NCBI GenBank assembly: GCA_965249005.1
Contig: CBDFLD010000020.1
Location: forward strand, 62,001 to 126,000
Reading direction: 5' to 3'
Length of the DNA stretch: 64,000 bases
DNA from: CBDFLD01 sp965249005
GTDB taxonomy: Bacteria; Acidobacteriota; UBA6911
Positions 1 through 9,013 of this stretch are shown here, piece after piece. How positions within the stretch are numbered: the stretch's first letter is position 1; every line of letters starts with the position of its first letter. The translations under genes and the position numbers were made by a program. The notes under the pieces are model-generated. The model was given only the letters and a program-made list of their open reading frames with translations, did no database searches and was not told where the DNA came from.

Positions 1-1
1 T

Positions 2-874
2 AGTAATGCATCCGAAACCAACACGTGGCGTACGGCTCTCCGGGAAGCCATTGAGCAGGAAGTTGCCAAATACGAGAACATGGATCTCCTCGTCACCGAC
101 GCCAACGACTCACCGGCCAAACAGGTGGCGGACCTCGAAGATCTGCTCGCCAAAGGGGTGGACGGGCTCATTATTGGCGCGGCGAACTTGTATGTGGCGG
201 ACCCGATCCTGAACCAATGTGAGCGGGAAGGGATTTTTGCCGTTATTGTCGACCGCAAGGTAAACAGCGACAAGTACGCGACCTTTGTCTCGACCGACCA
301 CAAACAGGGAGCGATTCAAGGCCTGAGCAAACTCATCGAATTGGTTTCGGGCAGAGGCAAGATCGCCATCGTCGAGGGCCTCCCGGGCGCCGGGCCGGCC
401 GTGGAGAGGAACGCGGGCTACGATTCAGTCCTCCAGAAGCATCCGAATATCGAGACCGTCCGCCAGGCGGGTGATTGGTCGCGAGCCAGCGGGCAAAGGG
501 TCACGGAAAACATCATCACCGCGCACCCGGATTTCGCCGGCATCCACTTTGACGGCGGGGAGATGGCCGTGGGAGGCATTCAGGCGCTGCGAGCCGCCGG
601 GGTAACCGATGCCATGATGAGGTCCAACCGGCCTTGTCTCACATGGCTGGATGGGTACAACGGCGGCCTGAAAATGATCAAGGCTGGGCTCGGCAAGTAC
701 GCCATCCTCCATCCACCTCGATTGCATGGCTCGCGGAGCGTCCAGTCTTTGATCAAGATCTTCAAAGGTGAAATGGTCCCCAAGCAGCAGCCCATTCCTC
801 TGCAGGAAATCACGCCGGAGAATGTGGACCGCTATGTTGCAATGGACGAGCCCGATGACTACTGGACGATGTAG
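2..874 (+). CDS. Sugar ABC transporter substrate-binding protein (RbsB-like), 5' end outside window
   Basis: Periplasmic binding protein of the RbsB/LacI-periplasmic type (PF13407), which captures a sugar or sugar-like ligand for an ABC importer. The frame is open from base 2, so the signal peptide and first strand lie left of the window; about 290 residues are visible. Family marks are the N-xx-W-R helix at the start, the aspartate-rich VTDAND loop, the VDGLIIG strand, the EGLPGAGPA loop and the HFDGG segment of the second lobe. The stop is 14 bp from the stop of the convergent four-Cys gene. The only other transporter piece here is the ATPase at 4891-6375; a permease is probably left of the window. 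The ligand cannot be read from sequence. Confidence 0.85.
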   Translation, partial: SNASETNTWRTALREAIEQEVAKYENMDLLVTDANDSPAKQVADLEDLLAKGVDGLIIGAANLYVADPILNQCEREGIFAVIVDRKVNSDKYATFVSTDHKQGAIQGLSKLIELVSGRGKIAIVEGLPGAGPAVERNAGYDSVLQKHPNIETVRQAGDWSRASGQRVTENIITAHPDFAGIHFDGGEMAVGGIQALRAAGVTDAMMRSNRPCLTWLDGYNGGLKMIKAGLGKYAILHPPRLHGSRSVQSLIKIFKGEMVPKQQPIPLQEITPENVDRYVAMDEPDDYWTM

Positions 875-888
875 CCTACGGGAGGTCT

Positions 889-1080
889 CTATACCTTCTC
901 TTGTTGCGCGGGTACCCAGTAGGTCCGGTAAAGTTGCTCACAATCCGGGCCGCAAAAAACCAGCCGTTGCGCCTCGATCTCCACAACCCAGAAGCGTTTT
1001 GGAATGAGCCTCCCGCAAAGACCACAATAGATCATTTTCTGCTCATACCACTGCGCGGCATTCTCCTCCCACTGGCTCAT
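889..1080 (-). CDS. Four-cysteine zinc-ribbon-like small protein coupled to HyuB
   Basis: A 63-residue protein with C19-x2-C22 and C43-x3-C47, a probable zinc knuckle, with aromatic and basic residues between the pairs (IPKRFW, LYRTYW). Its ATG overlaps the hyuB TGA by four bases (ATGA, 1077-1080), so it is translationally coupled and belongs to the operon. No family name can be given with certainty. In acetone carboxylase, HyuA-like and HyuB-like subunits work with a small zinc-binding gamma subunit, so a reduced third subunit or assembly factor is the best hypothesis. Not a shadow: the overlap, the paired cysteines and the operon position all support a real gene. Confidence 0.72.
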   Translation of the reverse strand: MSQWEENAAQWYEQKMIYCGLCGRLIPKRFWVVEIEAQRLVFCGPDCEQLYRTYWVPAQQEKV

Positions 1081-2795
1081 TTGCTCTTCTCCCTAGTACT
1101 CCCGTATCCATAAAACTCACGCGCTGCTTCGGGAGAAACCCATCCTTGGCGGATGTCGCGCTCGATGGCTTCGATCGGGCGTTCGTTGGGTGAGCCATAG
1201 CCGCCGCCGCCCGGCGAGAGGATCATGACCTCGTCTCCCTCCTTCAGAACCACACGGGTAAACTTGGAATCGGAGACCGTGCCGAAGGCTTTCGAGAAGG
1301 TACGAAATTCCGTGTCCCCCTTCTTCTTGACCAAGACCCCGCCGCTGCCGCCCTTCCCTCCGCCAAACAGACCCCACGCGTGGGTCTTGGTTCGATCCAT
1401 GAGTACGCTCACCGTGATCTCGGGCGCGAGTAGTCGAAGGATGCGGGAGCTGCCGAGACCTCCACGGAATTTGCCGGGTCCGCCGGAGTCACGGCGAAGA
1501 CGATATTCCAGAGTAACCCAGGGGAACTTGTGCTCCATGACTTCCACGGGAGTGTTGCGGCAATTTCCGTTCTCGGGACACAGGACGGAGTCCCCGTCGT
1601 GGAAGGCGGTCGCGCCCCAGCCGCTCCCCTCCAGGTGGTAGTTGGTGTAGTACTCGGAGCTGTCGGGGTGGACGCCGGCGAAGAGAAAGTTGCATCCGCT
1701 GGCTCCTTCCGCGGCCGCCGCCCGCTCGGGAATTGCCTGGCTCAGCGCCGCGACGACCAAGTTCTGGAGGTGCGGATGAGTCTCCGTATTGCCCCCGACC
1801 GAGGGTCCGGGATGGCGCACATTGACGATCGAGCCCGGCTTCGTCACCACTCGAATCGGTCGATAGCACCCGGAATTGCGGGGAATGTCATTGCTGGTGA
1901 CGTGCAGTATCCCGCTATAGGAGGCCGCCGCGGTCACTACAAAGGTGGCATTGATCGGCCCCTTGGTCTGGGGATCGGATTCTGTCCAGTCGGCGATGAC
2001 CTCGTCATCCCTCACGACCAGCTTGAGTCTCATCCACACCGGTTTGTCGGTGATGCCATCGTCCTCCATACAGTCGCTCGCATGATACTCTCCGTTGGGA
2101 ATCTCTCGTATCTCCGCTCGCATCCAACGTTCCGAGTAGTCGAGCAGCCGGTCCGCTGCCGCCGTCAGGAATTCAGCTCCGTAGCGCGCCAGCATTTCCA
2201 GCATTCGGGTTTCCGCCATGCCGAGCGAACCGATCATGGCATGCAGATCCCCCCAGCTCGTCTTCGGCGTGCGATGATTGGCCAGAATGATCTTCCAGAT
2301 GTCCTGCACATACTCGCCACGCTTGAAGAGCTTCACAGGGGGTAGCCGTAGCCCCTCCTGATAAACTTCGGTGGCATCCGCCGCAAAGGAACCGGGAGCC
2401 ATGCCGCCGATCTCACCGATGTGAGCAATGTTGGCCACGAACCCCCACAACTGATCCTGGTAAAAGACGGGCTTGAGCACCATGTGTTCGGGCATGTGAC
2501 ACTGGCCGCGATAGGGGTCGTTGTGCACGACAACGTCGCCGGGCTCGAATGAGTCGAGCCCGAGCTCCTCGATTGTCCACTTCACGGCGTACTGCGCCGA
2601 GCCCAGCATGGCCGGGCAAAACTCTGCCTGGCCAATCATGTCGCCGCGCCGGTTGAAGATCACGCACGAAAAATCCAGCCCTTCGTTGAAGATGGGAGAA
2701 TAGCTGGTCCGCATCATTGCCGTTCCCATCTCCCGACAAATGTTGATCAGAGCGTTGTTGACCACGCTCAGCGTGACAGTGTCGATCTTTTCCAT
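1077..2795 (-). CDS. hyuB: Hydantoinase B / oxoprolinase beta-type subunit
   Basis: HyuB-type subunit (PF02538) of ATP-dependent hydantoinase, 5-oxoprolinase or acetone/acetophenone-carboxylase-like enzymes. The N-terminal segment on repeated use of MRTSYSPIFNEG and DFSCVIF, the DVVVHNDPYRGQCHMPEH block and the C-terminal glycine-rich GGGGYG are all present. The length of 572 residues is normal. ATG at 2795 is chosen; a GTG one codon upstream (2798) is an alternative. It lies 25 bp after the restored hyuA stop and overlaps the small Cys protein by four bases. The substrate is unknown, but the PIG-L, creatininase and dehydrogenase genes across the divergent promoter suggest an amide or lactam from a sugar-like compound. 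Confidence 0.92.
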   Translation of the reverse strand: MEKIDTVTLSVVNNALINICREMGTAMMRTSYSPIFNEGLDFSCVIFNRRGDMIGQAEFCPAMLGSAQYAVKWTIEELGLDSFEPGDVVVHNDPYRGQCHMPEHMVLKPVFYQDQLWGFVANIAHIGEIGGMAPGSFAADATEVYQEGLRLPPVKLFKRGEYVQDIWKIILANHRTPKTSWGDLHAMIGSLGMAETRMLEMLARYGAEFLTAAADRLLDYSERWMRAEIREIPNGEYHASDCMEDDGITDKPVWMRLKLVVRDDEVIADWTESDPQTKGPINATFVVTAAASYSGILHVTSNDIPRNSGCYRPIRVVTKPGSIVNVRHPGPSVGGNTETHPHLQNLVVAALSQAIPERAAAAEGASGCNFLFAGVHPDSSEYYTNYHLEGSGWGATAFHDGDSVLCPENGNCRNTPVEVMEHKFPWVTLEYRLRRDSGGPGKFRGGLGSSRILRLLAPEITVSVLMDRTKTHAWGLFGGGKGGSGGVLVKKKGDTEFRTFSKAFGTVSDSKFTRVVLKEGDEVMILSPGGGGYGSPNERPIEAIERDIRQGWVSPEAAREFYGYGSTREKSK

Positions 2796-2820
2796 CACTC
2801 TCTCTTGGACTCCCTGTTGC

Positions 2821-4876
2821 TCACAAGCGAATGCTGATCACTCCGTGGTCGTTTACTGCAAGTGTATGATTGGGATGAACCAGGATTGTCGAATCACGCT
2901 CCTCGATAATCGCCGGACCCTCGACTTTGTACCGTGCCGGCAAGTCGTCCCGATGATACACGGGGCAGGGGACAAAATCCCGTTTGTCAAAGTACACGGA
3001 CCGAGTTTGGCGCGGGCCTGGCTCTTTGCTATTCAGTGGTGTTTTGAGCCGGGGCTTCCGGGTCCGTCCGATGACGTGTGACGTTGAACCGGATCAGTTC
3101 GATGACCTCCCCACTGATCGAGTAACCGTAGAGCTCCTCGTGAAGACGGTGAAACTCGGCGAATGCCTTCTGTAGACTCTGCGAGTCCATAGCCCCTTGT
3201 TCCAATCGCACGTCATTTTCATAGTTCTGCCCGGCGTAGCGCATACTGATGGCGCGATGCACTTCCGGGGTCTCCGTGAACCCTTCGTTGCGAAGCTCCT
3301 CGTGAGCCATCTCCACCAGCTCGCGGAACCGGTCGCTCACCACATCCGCTTTCAACGTGTCGGAGCGGTAATGGGTGCTCCACACCTTGTCCACCTGAAA
3401 GTCGGCGATGGCTGTGCCAAAGGCTGAGCAGAGTCCGGGGAATAGGGGAATCACGATGTGGGTCATTCCTATCTTCTCGACGATGCCTCCCGCGTGCAGG
3501 GGCCCTGCTCCTCCAAGAGCGACCAAACTGAATTCGCGCGGATCGAGTCCGCGCTCGATGGAAACCAACCGGATGGCGTTTGCCATGTTCTCGTTGGCCA
3601 TGTCGATGACAGCCTGCGCGGCCTCGACAGCACTCAGCTCCAGCTTGCCTCCGAGTTCGTCCATCTGCTCATGAGCCTTCGCCGGGTTCAGTTTCATCTT
3701 GCCTCCCAGGAAGTACTCGGGGTTCAGTCGCCCGAGGACCAGATTGGCATCCGTCACCGTCACCTCGACCCCACCGTGATCGTAGCAGACCGGTCCGGGC
3801 TCGGCCCCGGCGCTGCGCGGCCCCACCCGCAGGAAGCCGCCCTTGTCGACCCACGCAATGCTGCCGCCTCCGGCCCCGATCGTGCTTAGGTCGACGAAGG
3901 GAGCGCTGACGGGAATGCCCCACTCCACTTCGTAGTTGGTAACGTAGGAGAGCTTTCCCCCCTGTACCACTCCCACATCGCAGCTCGTCCCGCCCATGTC
4001 CAGAGTGATCAAATCCTGTTCGCCGGCGAGCTCGCCAAAGTACTTGCCGCCGATGATTCCGCCGCTCAGGCCAGACAGCAGGAGGTTCACCGGCTGGCCT
4101 TCAGCAGCCTGGGCGGTGGCGTGTCCGCCGTTGGATTTCATGATCGCCCACGGGCATTCCAGGCCCAGATTGCCCAGGCTCTCGCGAACCGCGCTGACAT
4201 AGCGTTGCAGAAGCGGCTTGACGTAGGCATCCGCCACTACCGTGCTTCCCCGTTCGTACTCTCGCCAGATCGGCGCCACCTCGTGCGAAACCGACACGGC
4301 GACCCCGGGAAAACGGGACTCGAGAAAGTCCTTCAAAAGCAGCTCGTGCTCGGGATTGAGGTAGGAGAACAGCAGGGACACGGCGATGGCTGTGTCTTCG
4401 CCACGGTACTTCCCCAGGCGCTGTCCGACCTTTTCCGCCAGTTCTTCCATTTGCGCGTGAGACAAGGGAACCAGGACTTCACCCTTCGCGCCAATCCGTT
4501 CTGCAACGCCCAAAGAGTTTTGCCTCTCGACAAAGGGCAAAGGCTTGGTCCACTCGAGGGAATAGTGATAGCGGCGGTTCATGCGCTGGATGAAAAGGAC
4601 GTCCTCGAAGCCTGCGGTGGTGACGTAGATGACGCGAGCACCCTTGCGCTGGATCAGCGCGTTGGTCGCCACGGTAGTTCCCAGGATCAAGAAATAGATG
4701 CTCTCGGGCGGCAATCCGGACTCCCGGACTACCCCGACGATAGCCTCCACCAGATGACTCTGCGAGGAAGGCCACTTCGAGACAACCAGCTCCCCGGAAG
4801 CCTCATCGATAGCCACGAGATCGGTGAAGGTTCCGCCCGTATCAATTCCGCACCGTACCTGCGTTGTTGCATTCAT
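2821..4876 (-). CDS. hyuA: Hydantoinase A / oxoprolinase alpha-type subunit, frameshifted near its 3' end
   Basis: HyuA-type ATP-binding subunit (PF05378, PF01968) that phosphorylates the substrate carbonyl; partner of HyuB. The actin-like ATPase start (GIDTGGTFTDLVAID, residues about 10-24) and LDMGGTSCDVG are intact. The first frame stops at 3029 (615 residues). Downstream, in another frame, the missing C-terminal domain continues (RSVYFDKRDF, then VEGPAIIEERDST and a strand-rich end) to a TGA at 2821-2823. Joining frames around 3045-3065 restores about 685 residues, the usual length. Either a real one-base indel or a sequence error; the downstream domain is undecayed, which favours recent loss or error. 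ATG 4876 has AGGA upstream; the preceding ATPase stop is 14 bp away. Confidence 0.85.
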
Positions 4877-4890
4877 TCTTGGAATCCTAT

Positions 4891-6375
4891 CTAGGTGGCG
4901 AGTTGCAGCACGTCCTGCTCACTGGACGATTCAGAAAGGAGCTGCCCTGTAATGTGTCGCTTGCTCATGACGATGATGCGGCGACACAGGGAAAGGAGCT
5001 CGGGTATTTCCGATGAGACGACCAGGACAGCGGCGCCTCGCCCGGCCAGGCTGGCTACGAGCTCGTAGATTTGACTCTTCGCTCCCACGTCGACGCCGAC
5101 AGTCGGCTCGTCCAAAAGAAAAATCCTGGCTCGAGTACTGAGCCACTTCGCCAGCACGACCTTTTGCTGGTTGCCTCCGCTGAGCTGGGCCACCGCCTGG
5201 TTCCGCCCCCGTGCGCGTATGCCCATCTTTCCAATAGTCTGATCGACGAACCGGTTCTCTTGAGCAAGGTTGAGAACACCGCGGGAGGTGAATCGCCGGA
5301 GGATGGGCAGAGTGATGTTCTTACCGACGGACAAGCACATTATCAAGCCCTCGTGGTGTCGATCTTTGGAGAGATAAGCAATACCATGAGCCAAGGCCTG
5401 ACGCGGCGATCTTATTTCGACTGGTTTGCCCTGCACATAAATCCGGCCGCTGTCGTAGGGTGCGGCACCAAAGATCGCCTTGCACACGTCCGTTCGCCCG
5501 GACCCTAGCAGGCCAGCCAGACCGACGACCTCTCCGGCGTGGATCTCCAAGCATATATCTTCGAAGAAACCCTGCCTGCTCAGGTGCTCTACGCGCAAAA
5601 GCTCGTCATCCCCCGCAGATTCCTGCTGAAACTTCTCCACCGGCACGTGTCCCACCATCTTGCCAATGAGAAAGGGACGGTCGATCCGGCCGTCCAACGG
5701 GAAGGAGCCCGCGTTTCTGCCATCCTTGAGTACCGTCACCCGATCGGCAATCCGAAAGATCTCATTCAGGCGATGGGAGACGTAGAGGATCGACTTCCCG
5801 GCCTTCTTGAGCTTGCCTATGATTCTGAAGAGTTTTTCCAGCTCGGCCGGTCCCAGTACCGAGGAAGGTTCATCCATGATCAGAACCCGTGCGTCGACCG
5901 ACAGCGCGCGGGCAATTTCAGTGACTTGCCGGCTGGCAGTGTCCAGTTCCCGAACAGGACGACGCACGTCCAGGTTCAATTGGAGATCTTCCAACAGGAC
6001 ATTCGCCTCACGGTAGAGTGTTTTCCAGTCCACTAGGCCGCGCTTGGTCTTGGGCAGGCGTCCGAGAAAGATGTTTTCCGCCACCGTCAAATCCAGAACC
6101 AGGGCAGACTGCTGGTAAACGCTGGAGATCCCCAGTTGCAAGGCATGATGAGGACTGTGGACGCGCGCTGCGCGACCTCGTATGCGAATGGATCCACGGT
6201 CTGGCTGGAGGGCGCCGGAAAGAATCTTCATCAGCGTCGACTTGCCTGCTCCGTTTTCCCCGATCAGTGCGTGCACCTCCCCGGGGTGGGCAGCAAAGCT
6301 GGCGCGGTCCAATGCGCGCGTCCCACCGAATTCTTTGACAATCTCCCGCGCCTCCAGCGTATAGCCCACCGTCAC
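4891..6375 (-). CDS. Sugar ABC transporter ATP-binding protein, duplicated ATPase (RbsA/MglA/XylG type)
   Basis: Cytoplasmic energiser of a carbohydrate importer with two fused ABC cassettes, 494 residues as in RbsA/MglA. Cassette 1 has Walker A GENGAGKST (39-47), a degenerate signature (TASRQVTEIARA) and Walker B VLIMDEPSS. Cassette 2 has the usual degenerate P-loop (GLLGSGRTD) but a good signature LSGGNQQK and Walker B IFLLDEPTVGVD. This split is normal for the family. The first codon is a GTG at 6375; GTG 6369 is better spaced (about 8 nt) from the GGAGG upstream and may be the true start. First gene of the minus-strand operon with hyuA, hyuB and the small Cys protein. No permease gene is adjacent, which is unusual. 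Confidence 0.93.
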   Translation of the reverse strand: MTVGYTLEAREIVKEFGGTRALDRASFAAHPGEVHALIGENGAGKSTLMKILSGALQPDRGSIRIRGRAARVHSPHHALQLGISSVYQQSALVLDLTVAENIFLGRLPKTKRGLVDWKTLYREANVLLEDLQLNLDVRRPVRELDTASRQVTEIARALSVDARVLIMDEPSSVLGPAELEKLFRIIGKLKKAGKSILYVSHRLNEIFRIADRVTVLKDGRNAGSFPLDGRIDRPFLIGKMVGHVPVEKFQQESAGDDELLRVEHLSRQGFFEDICLEIHAGEVVGLAGLLGSGRTDVCKAIFGAAPYDSGRIYVQGKPVEIRSPRQALAHGIAYLSKDRHHEGLIMCLSVGKNITLPILRRFTSRGVLNLAQENRFVDQTIGKMGIRARGRNQAVAQLSGGNQQKVVLAKWLSTRARIFLLDEPTVGVDVGAKSQIYELVASLAGRGAAVLVVSSEIPELLSLCRRIIVMSKRHITGQLLSESSSEQDVLQLAT

Positions 6376-6527
6376 AGCCTCCAGTCGTGCACCTTCCTGA
6401 TCGAGGGCTCAGATCCTGTGAGCCGTACCTTAAATTAGCAACATGCTAGAATGCAACCGACCGACGGTACATTGGAATGAACGTATCAGCGAAAAACAGG
6501 TGACCTGACCTCATCCAAGGAGTTGTC
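6376..6527. promoter_or_regulatory. Divergent promoter region between ABC ATPase and PIG-L genes
   Basis: This 152-bp gap separates two divergent operons and must hold both promoters. A short palindrome, TAGCA-ACA-TGCTA at 6436-6448, sits near its middle and is a candidate operator for a shared regulator. A TAGAAT (6445-6450) could be a -10 for the plus strand but lacks a convincing -35. The plus-strand gene has a clear AAGGAG ribosome site. No regulator gene lies beside it. Confidence 0.3.
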
Positions 6528-7229
6528 ATGAGAGTTCTCGCAGTTGGTGCCCACCCCGATGATCTGGAGATCCTGTGCGCGGGCACGCTGGCAAAGTATG
6601 CGAAGCGGGGCGATGAAGTGCACATGGCGGTATCCACGAATGGCGAAGTCGGATCGCCGGACTTGCCCAACGAAGAGATCGCCAGAATCAGGGAGGAAGA
6701 AGCAAGGAAGTCCGCCGACATCATCGGAGCCGCCTTTCACTGGCTGGGATACCAGGATGAATTCCTTTTTGAAAATGAAACAGTTCGTCTCCGCTACATT
6801 GATCTGGTCCGCGAGACGCGACCCGATTTGGTCATTACTCACGACCCCCAAAACGATTACCATCCGGATCACACCAACACAGGGCAAATCCTATGGAACA
6901 TTCGTATGATGACCACTGTCCCCAATATCAAGACGGACAACCCTCCCTGTGAAAAGATTCCGGAGCTTTATTACATGGATACCGTTGCCGGGATTAATTT
7001 TTCTCCGGAGTATTACGTTGACATTTCCGACACGATCGATGAGAAGCGAAGAATGCTGTCGGCTCACGAGAGCCAGGGCAAATGGTTGGAGGATCAGTAC
7101 GGCATGACCTACATCCAGTTCATGGAAACCTGTTCGGCCTTCCGGGGAGTACAGGCTGGAGTCGGTTTCGCCGAGGGCTTTCGGCGCTCCGTGACCTTTC
7201 CGCGAAGCATAGAGAATTTGCTGCCTTGA
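6528..7229 (+). CDS. PIG-L family deacetylase (LmbE-like)
   Basis: Zinc-dependent N-deacetylase of the PIG-L/LmbE/BshB fold (PF02585), which removes acyl groups from N-acetylated sugars or sugar conjugates. The metal site is complete: H9-P10-D11-D12 at the N terminus and H112-P-D-H115 later. The 233 residues are a full-length single domain, and there is no signal peptide, so it acts in the cytoplasm. The ribosome site AAGGAG lies seven bases before the ATG. It heads a plus-strand set with the creatininase and SDR genes; together these suggest stepwise opening of an N-acylated or amide-bearing imported compound. Many PIG-L genes in Acidobacteriota and Planctomycetota have no assigned substrate. 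Confidence 0.92.
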   Translation: MRVLAVGAHPDDLEILCAGTLAKYAKRGDEVHMAVSTNGEVGSPDLPNEEIARIREEEARKSADIIGAAFHWLGYQDEFLFENETVRLRYIDLVRETRPDLVITHDPQNDYHPDHTNTGQILWNIRMMTTVPNIKTDNPPCEKIPELYYMDTVAGINFSPEYYVDISDTIDEKRRMLSAHESQGKWLEDQYGMTYIQFMETCSAFRGVQAGVGFAEGFRRSVTFPRSIENLLP

Positions 7230-7267
7230 AGGGATAAACATAAAGCAGCTAAAAAAAGGAGTACTAC

Positions 7268-8146
7268 ATGACCAGCCGCGCAGAAACCGAAACGCGTTAC
7301 GCAAAGTTAACCTGGCCCGAGATCAACGATGCCATTGAGCTTGGAAAAGTCTGTATCATTCCGTGTGGCGCCGTCGAACAGCACGCCAACCACCTGCCGC
7401 TCGACGTGGACATTGTCTGTCCGGAGGGAATTGCCCGCGGTACCGCACAGGAGATTCCAGAGAAGCTGCTGATTCTGCCGACGGTTTGCTACGGCTACAC
7501 CGGGCACGTCATGGATTTTCCCGGCACCATCAATAACCATTTCGAGCACTTCATCCATCACGTGCTCGACATCACCAAGTCGCTTGCTTACCACGGATTC
7601 AAGAAGATCATCTTGCTGAACGGTCACGGCTCCAACATGCCGAATCTGGACCTCGTCGCGCGGCGCACCAATCTCGAAACGGACGCCGAGTGCGTACTCA
7701 CGGCCTGGTGGCAGCTGTTGACCGTGGACAAGGACTTCCTTCCACGTTTTCGAAAGAGCAAGTTCCCGGGCGGCTGCGCCCACGGAGGTGAACTGGAGAC
7801 TTCGGTTTACCTCTACCTCTCGGGCGATGACGTGCGCAAGGACAAGATCGAAAACGGCGTGATCAGCTACAACGAAGAGAACAGTCCCTTCTGCTTCGTC
7901 GACCTTTTCGAACAGGGTCCAGCGACGGTGATTTCCTGGACCAGCAGCTATACCGAGACCGGCGTCATGGGCGAACCGGAGATCGCAACCGTGGAGAAGG
8001 GTGAGGAGGCGTACCAGGAGGCGGTGAAGCAGCTCGTGCGCTTTGTGTCCTGGTTCAAGGACCGCCCGAAAGACCAGCGCGTCGACCACCACCGTAAGCC
8101 CCCGACGATTCCTATTCCGTGGGGACAGCGCCCGCTGGGTGAGTGA
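7268..8146 (+). CDS. Creatininase-family amidohydrolase
   Basis: Creatininase-fold metal-dependent amidohydrolase (PF02633), which opens cyclic amides or cleaves C-N bonds. The metal-site pattern is visible: E37-x-H39 with H42-L-P-L-D46-V-D48, then LNGH120GSN and AHGGE175. The length of 292 residues is typical of this group, longer than creatininase itself (about 260). AAAGGAG precedes the ATG by seven bases. The product ends with RKPPTIPIPWGQRPLGE; almost the same ending is preserved as a lone gene tail at 33924-34001. The neighbours are PIG-L upstream and an SDR dehydrogenase downstream. Mycofactocin-type MftE is a relative, but no mft genes are here. Confidence 0.92.
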   Translation: MTSRAETETRYAKLTWPEINDAIELGKVCIIPCGAVEQHANHLPLDVDIVCPEGIARGTAQEIPEKLLILPTVCYGYTGHVMDFPGTINNHFEHFIHHVLDITKSLAYHGFKKIILLNGHGSNMPNLDLVARRTNLETDAECVLTAWWQLLTVDKDFLPRFRKSKFPGGCAHGGELETSVYLYLSGDDVRKDKIENGVISYNEENSPFCFVDLFEQGPATVISWTSSYTETGVMGEPEIATVEKGEEAYQEAVKQLVRFVSWFKDRPKDQRVDHHRKPPTIPIPWGQRPLGE

Positions 8147-8254
8147 AAGCGTCGAGGCGGCGGCAAGGGCCCTGCAAGATGGGAACGAGGCTCTTGACTT
8201 CGACTAGATCGCATGGATAAAAATCCCTCATAAGCACAAAGGAAGCGTCGCACA

Positions 8255-9013
8255 ATGATTCTCGAGAACAAGCACGCAATCATCAGCGGAGGTGGCACAG
8301 GCATTGGCCGGGCCACGGCAGTTCGCTTTACCGAAGAAGGTGCCACGGTCACAATCGTCGGACGTCGTGAAGCGCCACTGCGGGACACCTCGGCAGCCAT
8401 CGGCCCCGCATGCCGATTCGCCGTCTGTGATGTGTCTGATCAGACATCCTGGGAAAAGGTAATCGCGGATTGCCCACGCCTGGATGTACTGGTCAACAAT
8501 GCGGCGCTCTGCTTTTCGGTGGACGCCCTCGCCGACGACCTCGATCTCTGGCAACAGCTGCTAGGTGTGAACATGTATGGATACCTCCATGGCTGCCGCG
8601 CCGCCGGCAGGAAGATGGCGGCGGCCGGCGGTGGACGGATCATCAATGTCACCAGCATCCAGGGCGAGTTCGCCGAGGCGGGTAGCGCTCACTACGGGAT
8701 GGCGAAGGGCGCGGTGAATCAACTGACTCGCTGTCTCGCTGTCGAGTGGGCGCCCCACAACATTCAGGCCAATGCGATCGCGCCGGGTTTTGTCGACACA
8801 GCGATGACGCGTGAAGTCGGGTTCGACAAGATCGATGAACTGGAAACCGATCTCTACAAGCAGTTCTACGTGGGACAGCGGAAGATTCCCATGGCCCGCG
8901 CCGGTCAGCCCGAGGAAATCGCGGAAGCGGCCCTGTTTCTGGCTCATCCCGGAAACAGCTACATGACCGGACATGTGCTGGTCGTGGACGGCGGGATGAC
9001 CGCGACATTCTGA
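8255..9013 (+). CDS. SDR-family NAD(P)-dependent oxidoreductase
   Basis: Classical short-chain dehydrogenase (PF13561), 252 residues. It has the cofactor loop GGGTGIG (12-18), NNAA (81-84), catalytic S134, Y147 and K151 (Y-x3-K) and the N106 that completes the tetrad. The C-terminal MTGHVLVVDGGM is typical of the 3-ketoacyl reductase/gluconate dehydrogenase branch. It probably oxidises a hydroxyl on the sugar-like product of the two upstream hydrolases. The 108-bp gap after the creatininase gene suggests the same transcript. The stop codon lies in the first copy of a short tandem repeat at 9011-9081. Confidence 0.93.
   Translation: MILENKHAIISGGGTGIGRATAVRFTEEGATVTIVGRREAPLRDTSAAIGPACRFAVCDVSDQTSWEKVIADCPRLDVLVNNAALCFSVDALADDLDLWQQLLGVNMYGYLHGCRAAGRKMAAAGGGRIINVTSIQGEFAEAGSAHYGMAKGAVNQLTRCLAVEWAPHNIQANAIAPGFVDTAMTREVGFDKIDELETDLYKQFYVGQRKIPMARAGQPEEIAEAALFLAHPGNSYMTGHVLVVDGGMTATF

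Noticed and set aside
1530..2345. 271-codon plus-strand frame opposite hyuB
   Set aside because: Shadow of hyuB, rich in Arg/Gly/His, typical of antisense to GC-rich coding DNA.
3029..3065. Programmed ribosomal frameshift in hyuA
   Set aside because: No slippery heptamer or following structure at the join, and family members are not known to need one.
4121..4894. 257-codon plus-strand frame opposite hyuA
   Set aside because: Antisense shadow of hyuA with no recognisable motif.
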